A stretch of DNA of 64,000 bases. Source: Chitiniphilus purpureus. Its GTDB lineage: Bacteria > Pseudomonadota > Gammaproteobacteria > Burkholderiales > Chitinibacteraceae. The notes under the pieces were generated by a model. The model saw only the letters and a program-made list of their open reading frames with translations, ran no database searches and had not been told where the DNA came from. How positions within the stretch are numbered: the stretch's first letter is position 1; every line of letters starts with the position of its first letter. The DNA is taken from assembly GCF_025642115.1 (NCBI RefSeq), contig NZ_CP106753.1:2007501-2071500 (forward strand). The letters run 5' to 3'. The position numbers were made by a program, and so were the translations under genes. This document shows, piece by piece, positions 44,286 through 54,400 of this stretch.

Positions 44286-44312
44286 AAAAACAAGGCGGCG
44301 CGTCGCGCCGCC
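44286..44312 (-). terminator. Terminator of the zinc-finger gene
   Basis: On the minus strand a perfect 9-bp stem (GGCGGCGCG/CGCGCCGCC, 44294-44312) is followed by TTGTTTTTG. It lies 20 bp past the zf-CHCC stop. Confidence 0.8.
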
Positions 44313-44331
44313 CGCAAGGCTGCGCGGCAGC

Positions 44332-44532
44332 TCAATGCCCTTTGACCACTTCGCCGGCCTTGAGCCGATAGTGGGTGCCACAGTAAGGACAGAGCGCCTC
44401 GCCGGTCTTTTCAATCGGCAGGAACACGCGCGGATGGCTGTTCCACGCCAGATGCTGCGGCATGGGGCAGTGCAGCGGCAGGTCGGTGGCGCTGACTTCG
44501 ATTTCGCTGTGGGTGTTCTCTTGCTGTGCCAT
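44332..44532 (-). CDS. Small zinc-finger (zf-CHCC) protein
   Basis: 66 residues from the ATG at 44532. The zinc ligands are C in 'LHCPMP', H in 'WNSHPRVFLP', and C-x2-C in 'ALCPYCGTHY', the CHCC pattern. The family is related to the NDUFS6-type zinc finger. In betaproteobacteria this gene typically stands between ilvE and waaF, as here. Role unknown. It lies 107 bp downstream of ilvE on the same strand. Confidence 0.9.
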   Translation of the reverse strand: MAQQENTHSEIEVSATDLPLHCPMPQHLAWNSHPRVFLPIEKTGEALCPYCGTHYRLKAGEVVKGH

Positions 44533-44639
44533 GGTCGTCTCCCGTGGTTTCGCGGGGCAGCTCGTCCCGCGCTGGGGCATGCTTGATCTGGAGGTTCACG
44601 CTGGGGCGGGGCCGCCGTGGTGGCCCCGCTTGCCGGCGG

Positions 44640-45560
44640 CTAGACCAGCGTCAGCCAGTCCAGATGCCGCTCGTCACGGCCCTGGACCGCGTCGAAGTAG
44701 CGTTGCTGCAGGCGTGCAGTCACCGGGCCACGGCTGCCCTGGCCGATGGCGCGGTTGTCCAGTTCGCGGATCGGTGTCACTTCGGCGGCGGTGCCGGTGA
44801 AGAAGGCTTCGTCGGCGGTGTAGATCTCATCGCGGGTGATGCGCTTTTCCACCACCTCGATGCCTTCCTCGCGCGCCAGCGTCAGCACCGTGTTGCGGGT
44901 GATGCCGTCCAGGCACGAGGCCACGTCCGGGGTGTACAGCACGCCTTTCCTGATGACGAACAGGTTCTCGCCGGCCCCTTCCGAGGCATAGCCCTCGGTG
45001 TCGAGCACCAGCGCCTCGTCGTAGCCGTCGGCCGCCGCCTCCTGGTGCGCCAGGATGGAGTTGATGTAGTAGCCGCATGCCTTGGCGCGCACCATCGACA
45101 CGTTCACATGGTGGCGGGTGAAGCTGGAGGTCTTGACACGGATACCCTTCTCCAGCCCTTCAGTCCCCAGGTAGGCACCCCATGGCCATGCGGCGACGAC
45201 GGTATGGATGGTGTTGTCCTTGGCCGCAATGCCAAGGCGCTCGCTGCCGATGAAGCTGAGCGGGCGCAGGTAGCAGGACTTGAGCTTGTTCTCCCGCACC
45301 ACCAGCCTTTGCGCCTCGTTCAGCTCCTCGGCCGAGTAGCCGATCTTCATCTGGAAGATCTTGGCCGAGTTGAGCAGACGTTCGGTGTGATCCTGCAGGC
45401 GGAAGATCGCGGTGCCGCGCGGGGTTTCGTAGGCGCGTACGCCTTCGAACACGCCCATGCCGTAATGCAGCGTGTGCGTGAGCACGTGTGTGGTCGCATC
45501 GCGCCACGGAACCAGTTTGCCGTCATACCAGATGACGCCGTCGCGATCAGCCAACGACAT
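44640..45560 (-). CDS. ilvE: Branched-chain amino-acid aminotransferase
   Basis: 306 residues, fold-type IV PLP enzyme. 'YGMGVFEGVRAYETPRGTAIFRL' near the N-terminus. PLP lysine K160 lies in 'NVSMVRAKACGYYINS', with 'GYDEALVLDTEGYASEGAGENLF' and 'FFTGTAAEVTPI' downstream. It makes and degrades Leu, Ile and Val by transamination with glutamate. Length and motifs match E. coli IlvE closely. The start has GAGAGAAG upstream on the minus strand. Confidence 0.97.
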   Translation of the reverse strand: MSLADRDGVIWYDGKLVPWRDATTHVLTHTLHYGMGVFEGVRAYETPRGTAIFRLQDHTERLLNSAKIFQMKIGYSAEELNEAQRLVVRENKLKSCYLRPLSFIGSERLGIAAKDNTIHTVVAAWPWGAYLGTEGLEKGIRVKTSSFTRHHVNVSMVRAKACGYYINSILAHQEAAADGYDEALVLDTEGYASEGAGENLFVIRKGVLYTPDVASCLDGITRNTVLTLAREEGIEVVEKRITRDEIYTADEAFFTGTAAEVTPIRELDNRAIGQGSRGPVTARLQQRYFDAVQGRDERHLDWLTLV

Positions 45561-45926
45561 GATGCTTCTCTCCTGCCTGTATTTGGGATTCGGGGGCGTA
45601 AAGCGCGAAATTGTAGCCCAAATCGCCCGAAAACGGCGCGGGTCCGTCCGCAGCCCGCACTGCCGCCGGATGCCGTGCGGCGCGCCTTGCGTCTGCCGGT
45701 TTGCACTTGCGGCGCGCCGGATCTGTTCCTAACGTGAAAACCCCCCGTACGCATGCCATGCGGATGTGGGATGGATTCCCCGGAACCGATCCATGCACCG
45801 CCGCTGGTGTCTCCGGCTCCCGGCGCATCGCGCCTGGGCCCGCCACGGCATGCCTTCAGGCTGCAGCGCAGGCCGCAGCCGCGTAACGTGTGCAGGTTCT
45901 TATCGCTCTTTGCCCTGGTGGCTGCC

Positions 45927-47186
45927 ATGCCGATAGCCGATGTGGTCCTGGTCTGCGATGGCCTGCCGCTTGACCTGTTGCTCGATGCAGGTCCGGCGGC
46001 GCGGGTGTGCCTGATCTCGCCCGGCTGCCTTGCCGGGGCGCCCGCGCGCAGTTGCCAGCCGCGGTTGGTGCTGGTGCCGCTGCTGGACGATGCCTCACCA
46101 TGCCCGCATCTGGCGGCCCGGCTGGAGCGGCGCTGGCCGGGTGTGCCGGTGCTGGTGGTGGGCCGGCCGGGCGGATGCTCGGCCGACACGGCACTGGCCG
46201 CGGGCTATGGCGGTCTGCTCGACCGCCGCAGCGCGCGGCGGCTGATCGGCGCGCTGGCGCTGCCCGGCTCGCCGCCGCCCGCCGGGCAGGCATCGGCGCT
46301 GGTGGGGCAGTCCGCGGCGATGCGCGATGTGCGCCGCAAGCTCGAACGCTTCGCGGTGGGCGACAGCACCCTGTTGATCACCGGCGAGACCGGCACCGGC
46401 AAGGACCTGATCGCGCGGCAGGCGCATGCGTTGAGCGCGCGCGCCGGGCAGCCCTTTGTCGCGCTCAACTGTGCGGCCCTGCCCGAGACGCTGATCGAGA
46501 GCGAGCTCTTCGGCTATGAAAAAGGTGCCTTCACCGGTGCCGGCCAGGCCTACAAGGGCAAGATCCGGATGGCCGAAGGCGGCACGCTGTTCCTGGACGA
46601 GATTGGCGACATGCCGCTGCCGGCCCAGGCGCGCATGCTCCGGGTGATCGAAAACCGCGAGGTGTTCAGCCTGGGCGCGAGCCGGGCGCAGCAGGTGGAC
46701 GTGCGCCTGGTCGCCGCCACCAACCAGGCGCTCGAGGCACGGGTACAGCAGGGGGTATTCCGCAAGGATCTGTTCTACCGGCTGAACGTGGCCCGGCTCG
46801 CGTTGCCGCCGTTGCGTGAGCGGCAGGAGGACCTGGACGCGCTGATCGCGCTGTTCATGGGCCGTCAGGTGCCGCTGGCGCTGACGTCGGCCGTGCGTGC
46901 CCGACTGTACCGGCACGATTGGCCCGGCAATGTGCGCGAACTCAAGAACGTGCTCGAAGCGGCGCGCCTGAGCGCACAGGGCGCGCGCATCGAGCTTGCT
47001 GACCTGCCCGATTATCTGCAGCAGGGCGCCGGCGAGCTGCCTGCTGACGAACGCTGCCGCATCCTCGATGCACTGCGTGCGGCCGGCGGCAACAAGAGCG
47101 AGGCGGCGCATCAGCTGCATTGGTCACGCATGACGCTGTATCGCAAGCTGGCCAAGCACGGTCTGCACGGCGCGCTCGAATCGTGA
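45927..47186 (+). CDS. Sigma-54-dependent enhancer-binding regulator 1
   Basis: 419 residues from the ATG at 45927; the frame is open further upstream to 45753, but that part lacks a domain. An N-terminal receiver-like domain without clear phosphorylation residues covers about 1-115. The AAA+ domain follows: Walker A 'GETGTGKD' (153-160), GAFTGA loop intact (200-205), 'GTLFLDEIGDMP', and the arginine finger region 'LPPLRERQEDL'. The Fis-type HTH is 'GGNKSEAAHQLHWSRMTLYRKL'. It should activate sigma-54 promoters; the nearby T6SS operon has one (54851). Confidence 0.85.
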   Translation: MPIADVVLVCDGLPLDLLLDAGPAARVCLISPGCLAGAPARSCQPRLVLVPLLDDASPCPHLAARLERRWPGVPVLVVGRPGGCSADTALAAGYGGLLDRRSARRLIGALALPGSPPPAGQASALVGQSAAMRDVRRKLERFAVGDSTLLITGETGTGKDLIARQAHALSARAGQPFVALNCAALPETLIESELFGYEKGAFTGAGQAYKGKIRMAEGGTLFLDEIGDMPLPAQARMLRVIENREVFSLGASRAQQVDVRLVAATNQALEARVQQGVFRKDLFYRLNVARLALPPLRERQEDLDALIALFMGRQVPLALTSAVRARLYRHDWPGNVRELKNVLEAARLSAQGARIELADLPDYLQQGAGELPADERCRILDALRAAGGNKSEAAHQLHWSRMTLYRKLAKHGLHGALES

Positions 47187-47494
47187 GGCGCCCATCGGCT
47201 GCGGCATGCTGTATCGCCGGGTGGTCCGGCTGTCGCTGGCTGGCAGCGGCAGCCTTACGGGCGGTCGGCGTGGCAGGCCGGTATGCCGACGACGCCATGC
47301 AGCAGTATGCGATGCATGGATACGGCAAGCCGGAGCGCGGCCCGGGCTGCGGCATCAACGGGAGATGCCATCCCGGCGGCGTGGGCATGCAAGGTGATTG
47401 CGAAAGCGGCCGACGCCCTGCAGCGGCCAACGCATTGCCACTTTCTCCCATGGAAAGCTTTGGGACGATTAACCAATTGATCCGACAGTGATTC

Positions 47495-47522
47495 TTGACA
47501 CTGTTTATGGGCGTGGCATAAA
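47495..47522 (+). promoter_or_regulatory. Candidate promoter of regulator 2
   Basis: TTGACA (47495-47500) and CATAAA (47517-47522), 16-bp spacer. It would start transcription near 47530, consistent with translation from 47599. Confidence 0.55.
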
Positions 47523-47598
47523 GACCAGTATGTTTAACGGGCAAGCAGGCTTACCCAGCCTGACAAACTGCCCAGTTGCGTTGCCGTGGGGGTGTTCG

Positions 47599-48585
47599 AT
47601 GGAAAATCCGTCCCGTTTCAATCTGATCGGTTCGTCGCCGCAGTTCCAGCAGACGCTGCGACAGCTGGAGAAGATGGCCCAGGTGGACGTGCCGGTGCTG
47701 CTGTTGGGCGAGACGGGAACGGGCAAGGAGCTGGCGGCGCGTGCCATCCACTACCTGGGTCCGCGTGCCGGCAGGCCGTTTGTGCCGGTCAATTGCGGTG
47801 CGCTTGCCGAAACACTGCTCGAGAGCGAGTTGTTCGGGCACGAGCGCGGGGCGTTCACCGACGCGCGGCAGGCTGCGCCCGGGCTCGCCGCCGAAGCCGA
47901 CGGCGGTACGCTGTTCCTGGACGAGGTCGACGCGCTGAGCCTGAAGGCCCAGGCGGCGTTGCTGCGCTTCCTGCAGGACGGCACATACCGCCGCGTCGGC
48001 GGCAGCCAGGAGCGCCGTGCCGATGTGCGCATCCTGGTGGCCACCAATGCGGCGCTCGAACAACTGGTGGAGGCGCGCCGTTTCCGGCGCGACCTGTTGT
48101 ACCGCATCAATGTGCTGACGCTGGCGCTGCCGCCGCTGCGCCAGCGCCTGGGCGATGCGTGCGAACTGGCCCAGGTTTTCCTGCGGCGTTTCGCCCACCA
48201 GTACCGCATCTTCAACCGCCAGTTCCACCCCGAGGCGCTGGACTACATCGCGCGCCATGACTGGCCCGGCAATGTGCGTGAGCTGGAAAACCAGGTGCAC
48301 CGGGCGTTTCTGATGAGCGAGGATGGCTACCTGCGTCTGGGGACCGCATTGACGGTTTCCCCGCTGGCGGCGGGCGCGGCCTTGCCGTACAAGACCGCCA
48401 AGGCGCGCGCCATCGCCGAATTCGAGCAGCGTTACGTGAGCGGGCTGCTCAAGCGCACCGGAGGCAACATCAGCCGTGCGGCGCAGCTGGCCGGTCAGGA
48501 TCGCAGCGCGTTCGGCAAGCTGGTGCGCAAGCTCGATCTGCAAGGGTTGGGGCTGGGCCTGCCCAATCTGGCGGACAAGGGCTGA
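47599..48585 (+). CDS. Sigma-54-type AAA+ regulator 2 with altered GAFTGA loop
   Basis: 328 residues from the ATG at 47599 (GGGGG before it, promoter about 80 bp upstream). There is no sensory domain: the AAA+ module begins almost at once, with Walker A 'GETGTGKE' at 37-44, 'GTLFLDEVDALS' and 'LPPLRQRLGDA'. The sigma-54 contact loop reads GAFTDA (84-89) instead of GAFTGA. A C-terminal HTH follows ('GGNISRAAQLAGQDRSAFGKLV'). The Gly-to-Asp change in the loop may weaken or change sigma-54 remodelling. With regulator 1 it is probably tied to the T6SS genes. Confidence 0.85.
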   Translation: MENPSRFNLIGSSPQFQQTLRQLEKMAQVDVPVLLLGETGTGKELAARAIHYLGPRAGRPFVPVNCGALAETLLESELFGHERGAFTDARQAAPGLAAEADGGTLFLDEVDALSLKAQAALLRFLQDGTYRRVGGSQERRADVRILVATNAALEQLVEARRFRRDLLYRINVLTLALPPLRQRLGDACELAQVFLRRFAHQYRIFNRQFHPEALDYIARHDWPGNVRELENQVHRAFLMSEDGYLRLGTALTVSPLAAGAALPYKTAKARAIAEFEQRYVSGLLKRTGGNISRAAQLAGQDRSAFGKLVRKLDLQGLGLGLPNLADKG

Positions 48586-48713
48586 GTGTCTGGGCACCGT
48601 ACCGGCTCTTGCATTGGCGCACAGTCTGCACGATGGCATTGGCATGGCTGACAGGTGTGCGCCATATTTGGGCATGACGCCGTCGCCTTCGGACCCGAAC
48701 GAGATTGCAGCGC

Positions 48714-48944
48714 ATGGATGAACAGCTTGTCGACACAGTGATGCAGGCGATCCGCGCCTACGTGCGCGCCCGGCCTGACTGCGCCGACACCATCGAAGGC
48801 ATCCATGCCTGGTGGGTGCCCTGGCCGGACCAGCCCGAGCCGCTGTCGGTCACCCGGCTGGCGCTGGAGCGGCTGGAGGCCGAAGGGGTGCTGGAGCGAC
48901 GCCACGTGGGCCGCCGCGAGCTATGGCGTGCCCGGCGCGAGTGA
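48714..48944 (+). CDS. Small winged-helix-like protein
   Basis: 76 residues. 'TIEGIHAWWVPWPDQPEPLSVTRLALERLEAEGVLERRHVGRRELWRARR' looks like a compact winged helix of the kind found in small conserved proteins beside AAA+ regulators. It follows regulator 2 by 128 bp in the same direction. There is no strong ribosome site. Function unknown; a DNA-binding or partner-protein role for regulator 2 is possible. Confidence 0.6.
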   Translation: MDEQLVDTVMQAIRAYVRARPDCADTIEGIHAWWVPWPDQPEPLSVTRLALERLEAEGVLERRHVGRRELWRARRE

Positions 48945-49037
48945 AGCCTGGGCGTTGCCCCCTTGCATACGGCGCCCGCCAAATGCGTTTCAGCACTCAC
49001 ATCATATTTGTGGCGTCATTGCAGTGGATTGGCTGGA

Positions 49038-50039
49038 TCAATCCTGATGCTGATCCCAATACCAGATCGTCGCGCCGTATCTGGATTCCGGGAAGGCCGG
49101 CATGATGTCCCCCGCCGCGAATGGCCGGCGCGAGCCGAACCGGGCAGGGGTCCACCAGAAGCCGGCCCGCGGGCAAGGCTGGTTGGCTTCGCAGCGGTTC
49201 GGGTGGATACGCGCCACCGCTTCTGCGCGGGAGTAGTGCTGGCGGGCGTAGTCCACGAGCTCGGCGGGGTAGAACGATTTGTCGCGGTAGCTGCTGTCGT
49301 CGATGTCGAACAGCCACGTGACCGCGGCGGCTTCCCAGCTCCAGTAGCCGGTAAATCCAGGAGCCTCATGTTGCCCGTGATAAGGCTCTCTGCGACTGGC
49401 GGTGTACCACTCGTCCAGATACTTTGCCATCAAGGCCGGGCGCTTTTCTGGCGTTGCGTCGAACACCTTTTGCAGTTTCTTATACGGCAGGGTGCGGGTA
49501 TAGGTGACGCCGGCGGGCCGGCCGGGTACGAATGGCGCCAGCAGGATTTCGATCAGGATATCGGGATCGTCGTTTTCGTAATCGAGGATGGCGGCGAGGC
49601 GGGGCATCAGGTCGCTATGGCCGAGTAGCAGGCCCATGCATACGAGCTGATTAGCCCTTGAATAATCAAAATCGTATAAGTCCAGATGGGGAACGCGGCG
49701 ACCACCTGCCTCTGGACTGTCGTCAAAAGTGCGGTCGTATTTGGCATAGACTTCCCAGTAGTCGAGCAGCGTCGGGTAAAAATCTTGCAGCTCCATAATG
49801 GAATTGCCAGCGGAATAGCTCACAAGCAAATGATTGAGCGCGTCCCAAGCCCGCTGGCACGTTGCCTCCATAGCAGCGTCTTTAGGAAAGTCAGGTTTAT
49901 GCCCGTTTAGCGCAATGCCCTCTGCTACCACCTCATAGGACTCAAGGGCGCCTTGTAAAATAAATTGGTAGTGATTTTCAAAATCAAGCAACGGCTCTCT
50001 TTTAAGAGACGGCAGATCATTTGAATTTAATTGTCTCAT
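49038..50039 (-). CDS. PoNi-type immunity protein (DUF1910/DUF1911)
   Basis: 333 residues. The helical N-terminal part and the C-terminal 'YWSWEAAAVTWLFDIDDSSYRDKSFYPAELVDYAR' segment are typical of DUF1911 PoNi proteins, which bind and neutralise PoNe DNase toxins. It starts 3 bp after the toxin stop and is the third gene of the vgrG-toxin-immunity run on the minus strand. The last 70 residues, after 'YAR', carry two Trp-rich stretches and may be an extension. GC content is lower than that of vgrG, as often seen for immunity genes. Confidence 0.85.
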   Translation of the reverse strand: MRQLNSNDLPSLKREPLLDFENHYQFILQGALESYEVVAEGIALNGHKPDFPKDAAMEATCQRAWDALNHLLVSYSAGNSIMELQDFYPTLLDYWEVYAKYDRTFDDSPEAGGRRVPHLDLYDFDYSRANQLVCMGLLLGHSDLMPRLAAILDYENDDPDILIEILLAPFVPGRPAGVTYTRTLPYKKLQKVFDATPEKRPALMAKYLDEWYTASRREPYHGQHEAPGFTGYWSWEAAAVTWLFDIDDSSYRDKSFYPAELVDYARQHYSRAEAVARIHPNRCEANQPCPRAGFWWTPARFGSRRPFAAGDIMPAFPESRYGATIWYWDQHQD

Positions 50040-50042
50040 TTT

Positions 50043-51491
50043 CTATTTGGGCAGGATGTTGTTGGGCAATTCAATTAATGGCCGCTTTATCTCGTGATGG
50101 TGGCCGTGCTTGGGTTCATGCCGCACCTTTTGCTTGCCAGTCACCATGATAATCCAACGATCATACGGCGCTGGGGCATTTGGGTTGGAGAACCTTTGTC
50201 TACGAAATTTTTCAATCTTTAATCGCATATCGGCTTGATGGGTGCTTAATATGCCTTTGTTTTCTGTTCCAAGAATCGTATCAATAATCCACTTATGACT
50301 CATCTGCACCCCCTTTGTCTTGGTGCTCGACAATCCCTGCTCCACCTTCCTACCCTGGCGTTTCGCCTTCAAATCATCGTCATTCGCCGTTTCCGGTACG
50401 CTGACTTTGCCCGGGGTTTTGGCGGGTTGCGGTGCCGGGTCGAACGGGTCTTCGCTTTTCATGCTTTCCAGCTGCGCCCGCTGGGCGGCGGGTAGCGCCT
50501 GCAGCAGCGCAAAGCTGTCCAGCAGGCTGCCTTTGGTTTCGGCGATCACGTAGGGCTGGGTCGGCGGGCGCAGCGGGCTGTACCAGATGTGGTCGATCCC
50601 CTGGCCTTTGGGGCCATCGTGTTCCTCGCGCTTGCGGCCATGGTCGTTGATCTTCCTGAAGCCGGCCTTGGCGGTGGGGATATGGTAATCGGCCAAGTGC
50701 TCGGGCAGCACGCCGCTGTACCAGGCGTCTTTCTTCCTGGCCTGGCGTTTTTCGTCGGTCCTGGCCTGCCCGGGCTGGGCGGGTTTCTGCGTGCTGCGGT
50801 CTTTCTCCACGGTGGTTTGGGTTCTGGGCGTTCCGGTGGCTGGCGCGGCGCGGGGTGGGGTGGTCCTGGCGGTGCTTTTCGGCAGCTCCTGTCCAATCAG
50901 CTTGCCGTGCATTTTCTTCAGTTCGTTGACCGCGGCGTCGATCCTGCCGGCGGCCATTTTCCTCAGGTCCAGCAGTTGCTGCACGTAGCGATCGATTTCG
51001 CCGCGTCCCATCAGCGCCTTGGTCGCCCAGGTGTCCAGCGCATGGACGATGCCCGAGAGAATGTTGTCGACGATTCCGTTCAACTGCCCGCCCAGGGGGC
51101 CGAAGTCCATCTCCTTCACCCATCGGTAGGCATTGCCTTTCATCCTGGCCGGCAGCACGTCGAGGATACGGGCAAACGGTGTGCCGACTTTTGCCAGCTT
51201 GAATACCGCCTTGAACGCATCGCCCACACCGGGAATGCAGCCGAGCGCGTTGATGACCAGATCGAGCCATGCTGCGGGATTGGCTGGGTGGGCGGTCAGC
51301 GCAAGCATGGAAAGGATAATGTCCCGCGCGTCCATGACCTGCCCGACGCCGGGCACCACGCCGAGCACCGCGGTGACGATGATTTGCGAAGGGCTATCCC
51401 CCTTGCCGGTGATCAGCCCGTGCAGCCAGCCGTTGATGCCGTCATCGGCTTGTTTGAGTGCCGTCTTGGCGGCGACTGTGGTGGCGCTCAT
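50043..51491 (-). CDS. T6SS effector, PoNe-type DNase
   Basis: 482 residues. N-terminal 1-180: hydrophobic helices with two copies of a PGVG motif ('VVPGVGQVMDARD', 'CIPGVGDAFKAVF'), likely for delivery or chaperoning. A Pro/Thr/Arg/Lys-rich spacer covers about 200-255. The C-terminal nuclease has D300 in 'QGIDHIWYS' and E318-x-K320 in 'VIAETKGS', followed by 'QMSHKWI', the PoNe hallmark of the PD-(D/E)xK superfamily. It should cut DNA in rival cells. It overlaps vgrG by 4 bp and is followed by its immunity gene. Confidence 0.85.
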   Translation of the reverse strand: MSATTVAAKTALKQADDGINGWLHGLITGKGDSPSQIIVTAVLGVVPGVGQVMDARDIILSMLALTAHPANPAAWLDLVINALGCIPGVGDAFKAVFKLAKVGTPFARILDVLPARMKGNAYRWVKEMDFGPLGGQLNGIVDNILSGIVHALDTWATKALMGRGEIDRYVQQLLDLRKMAAGRIDAAVNELKKMHGKLIGQELPKSTARTTPPRAAPATGTPRTQTTVEKDRSTQKPAQPGQARTDEKRQARKKDAWYSGVLPEHLADYHIPTAKAGFRKINDHGRKREEHDGPKGQGIDHIWYSPLRPPTQPYVIAETKGSLLDSFALLQALPAAQRAQLESMKSEDPFDPAPQPAKTPGKVSVPETANDDDLKAKRQGRKVEQGLSSTKTKGVQMSHKWIIDTILGTENKGILSTHQADMRLKIEKFRRQRFSNPNAPAPYDRWIIMVTGKQKVRHEPKHGHHHEIKRPLIELPNNILPK

Positions 51492-54400
51492 GCTGGTCCA
51501 TCCTGCTTGTTGCCGACCGGCGGGTCTTTGGGGTGCGCTTTCTTGTAGGCGTGCTGCGGTTCTCGTTCGCCCGCTACCACGTAGTCGTCGTAGTGCTGCT
51601 GATAGCGGGGCTCGGCGCCGTATTTTTCCTGCAGGATGGTGTCGATCTCGTCGGGGAAGTAGTTATCTTCCAGGTAGTCTGCTTCGGCCTGCAGGTATTG
51701 CGCCAGCAGTTGGGCTGCTTCCTCGATGGAGGCCGGTTTGGCACCGGCAATGGGGTTGGCCTGCTGGGGTAGCCAAGGTTCGGCATCTCGCGTATCCCAG
51801 CCATAGGTAATTTCGGTCGCGCCGTCCTGAGGAATGCCTTCGAGCTTGGCGTGGCCTTGGTTGTCCAGCTTTCCGGATAGCTGGGAGCCATCGGCAAAGC
51901 GGACCAGATAAGGCGCGCCCGCCACCGGCTGCATGTTGTGGTAGCGGTAGTTGAGTTCCAGCCAGTTCTGCCGGTCTTCGGGCTTAGGCATGAAGAGTTT
52001 GGCAACATCCAGGCTCGCCGGCCCGCTCCAATCGAACCCGCTGCCCTTGAAGCTCACCTTGCCCGGGGCGTGGATCTCGATGTTGCCGCCCTTGAGCCGG
52101 ATATACGCCCCGCCGCAGGTGAGCAGTAGTTCCTGCCCGGCTGCGAGGGTGAAGGTCTGTTTGTTGGCGTGCAGCCGCACATTCTGGTCACCGACGATCT
52201 CCACATCGCCACTCTGCGCTTGCAGCTGCGCATGGCCCCTCGCGGTGATCAATTTGAGATTCACCTTGTCCACCACCCCCTGCACGAACAGGCTGATCCT
52301 GCTGCCCACGTTGTGAATCCAACGGCGGGCGGTGCTCTGCTGGGTGTCGCGCTGGCTGACGGTATCGAGGTTCTGCCCGCTGTTCAGCACCAGCGCGTGG
52401 GCGGTGGTCAGCGCGATGCCGGCCGGGGCGCTGGCAAGCAGGATGGGTTGCTGGCCGGGCTGCTCCTTCGCGGTCTTGCCTTGTTCGTCGGTGTTGGAAC
52501 CGGCTTCCCAGGCCTTGAGCGCTTCGTTCAGATGATCGAGGTGGCCGTGCTGGGTCTTGGCTTGCTTTTCGCCTTCAACATCCAGCGTGTCCGGGCCGAT
52601 CTCAGCCGGGTCGGCCAGTTGGTGTTGTGCGGTGTCCGACAGCGTCTGCGCGAGTTGCTGGGCGGCTTCGAGCTGGCTTTGTGCTTGTTCGCGGTCCAAC
52701 TGCCGGCCGGCGGCGCCGGGTTGGGCTTCGGTGCTGAGCAGCAGCCCGTGCGCGGCGCGCAGGGCGCCGGCGTGGTCGGTGCGCAGTTCGAAGCCGTCGC
52801 CCCGGGGTTCGGCCTTGCCATCACTGCGTGGGTGGGCGAGGTAGCCTTGGTTGAGCTGGGTCTTGCCGTGTTCGGACGAGAGCTTGGTGCGCAGCTCGCC
52901 CTGGGTGTCGTCGAACAGCAACTCGTTGTAGCGGGTGGTGCCGAACTCCTGGCTCTTGATGCCGGACAGGGTGTGGTTGGCCGGCAGGCTGCCGGCGCCG
53001 GAGAAGGTGGGCGGCAGGTGGCTGCCGTTGTAGAGGGTGCCGACCACCAGCGGCCGGTCGATGTCGCCCTCCACGAAGTCCACCAGCACTTCCTGGCCGA
53101 TGCGCGGGATGAACTGGTGGCCCCACTGCGCCCCGGCGCTGGGGTAGGCGACGCGGAGCCAGCACGAGGAACGCTCGTCCTGGTTGGCGCCGAAGTCCGG
53201 GTGTTCCTGGCGGCGCTGCCAGTGCAGCTGCACCTTGATCCGGCCGTAGGGATCGGTATGCACTTCCTGGCCGGCCGGGCCGACCACGGTGGCGGTCTGC
53301 ACCCCGGGGGCGGTGGGCCTGGCATGCTCGGTGTGGCTGTATAAAGGCGGCAGCGGGATGCCGCGGCGCTGGGCGTCGAAGTCGACCTGGAATGGGGTGG
53401 CGTCCGAGACGGATTCGCCCAACTGGGCGGCGAGCTCCCCCGGCAGGTTGTTGCGGGCACGGAAGGTGAGCCGGGTGGCGACGAACTCGCGCTGCTCGGG
53501 CGCGTCGGCGTCGTGGTGCGGGTGGTCGCGCAGCTGGAACCATTCGCCCACCCGCAGGCTGCGCAGCGTGCCGCTGCCGGCAAAGCCCTTCTTGTGCGCA
53601 TCCAGCGCCTGCTGGCGCAGCCGGGCATAGCGGGCCAGCGCGTCGTCGTCGCTGGCGTAGTACAGCGTCTGCGCGTCGTAGTCCGCCAAGGTGCGCTCGG
53701 CCTGCGCGCCGCCGTCGCCCTGGTCGATCACCGTGTCGTCCTGGGCCTGCAGCGTCGCCACCGGCCGGTAGTCAAAGCTGGCCAGCGCCACCTGGGCGGT
53801 GCCCAGCTGGCGAGCGCTGGTCCAGCCGGTGAGGCTGTCCTCGGTCTCGGTGGCATCGGCGCGATGGAAGCGCACGCTGCCCTGCTGAGCCTGCGGCAGC
53901 GCATAGGGGTCGTCGAACACCACCAGCGTCACCTTGGGCGGGTCACCGGCGGCGTGCTCGAAGCGATAGGCCAGCCCTTCCTCGGCCAGCAGCCGGCTGA
54001 CGAAGGCGAGATCGGTCTCGCGGTACTGCAGGCAATAGGAACGCAGCGGGTAGGTCTCGCGCAGTTCGAAGCGCACGGCAAAGCCGGCGGCGAACACCGG
54101 GTTGCCGGCCAGGTGTTCATCGAGCACGGCGCGGACGAGGTCGGGGACGGTGCGGTCCTGGAACACGCGGCTGGTGCGGCGGTGGGCCAGCAGCGCGAGC
54201 GGGGGTTCGATGGTCAGCGCATAGCGGGCGAAGCCGCCGTCGGCCGGCAGCGCCTCGGCGCGGGTGACGAGGCCACCGCGCACCAGCTCACCGCCGTCGG
54301 CGGTCGCCAGGCCCAGCTGTGCCGGCAGGCCGAGCAGCGCCTTCAGTTCCAGGTCCACCGACGGCGACAGGCATTCAACGCGGTAGCGGTAAGGCTGGGA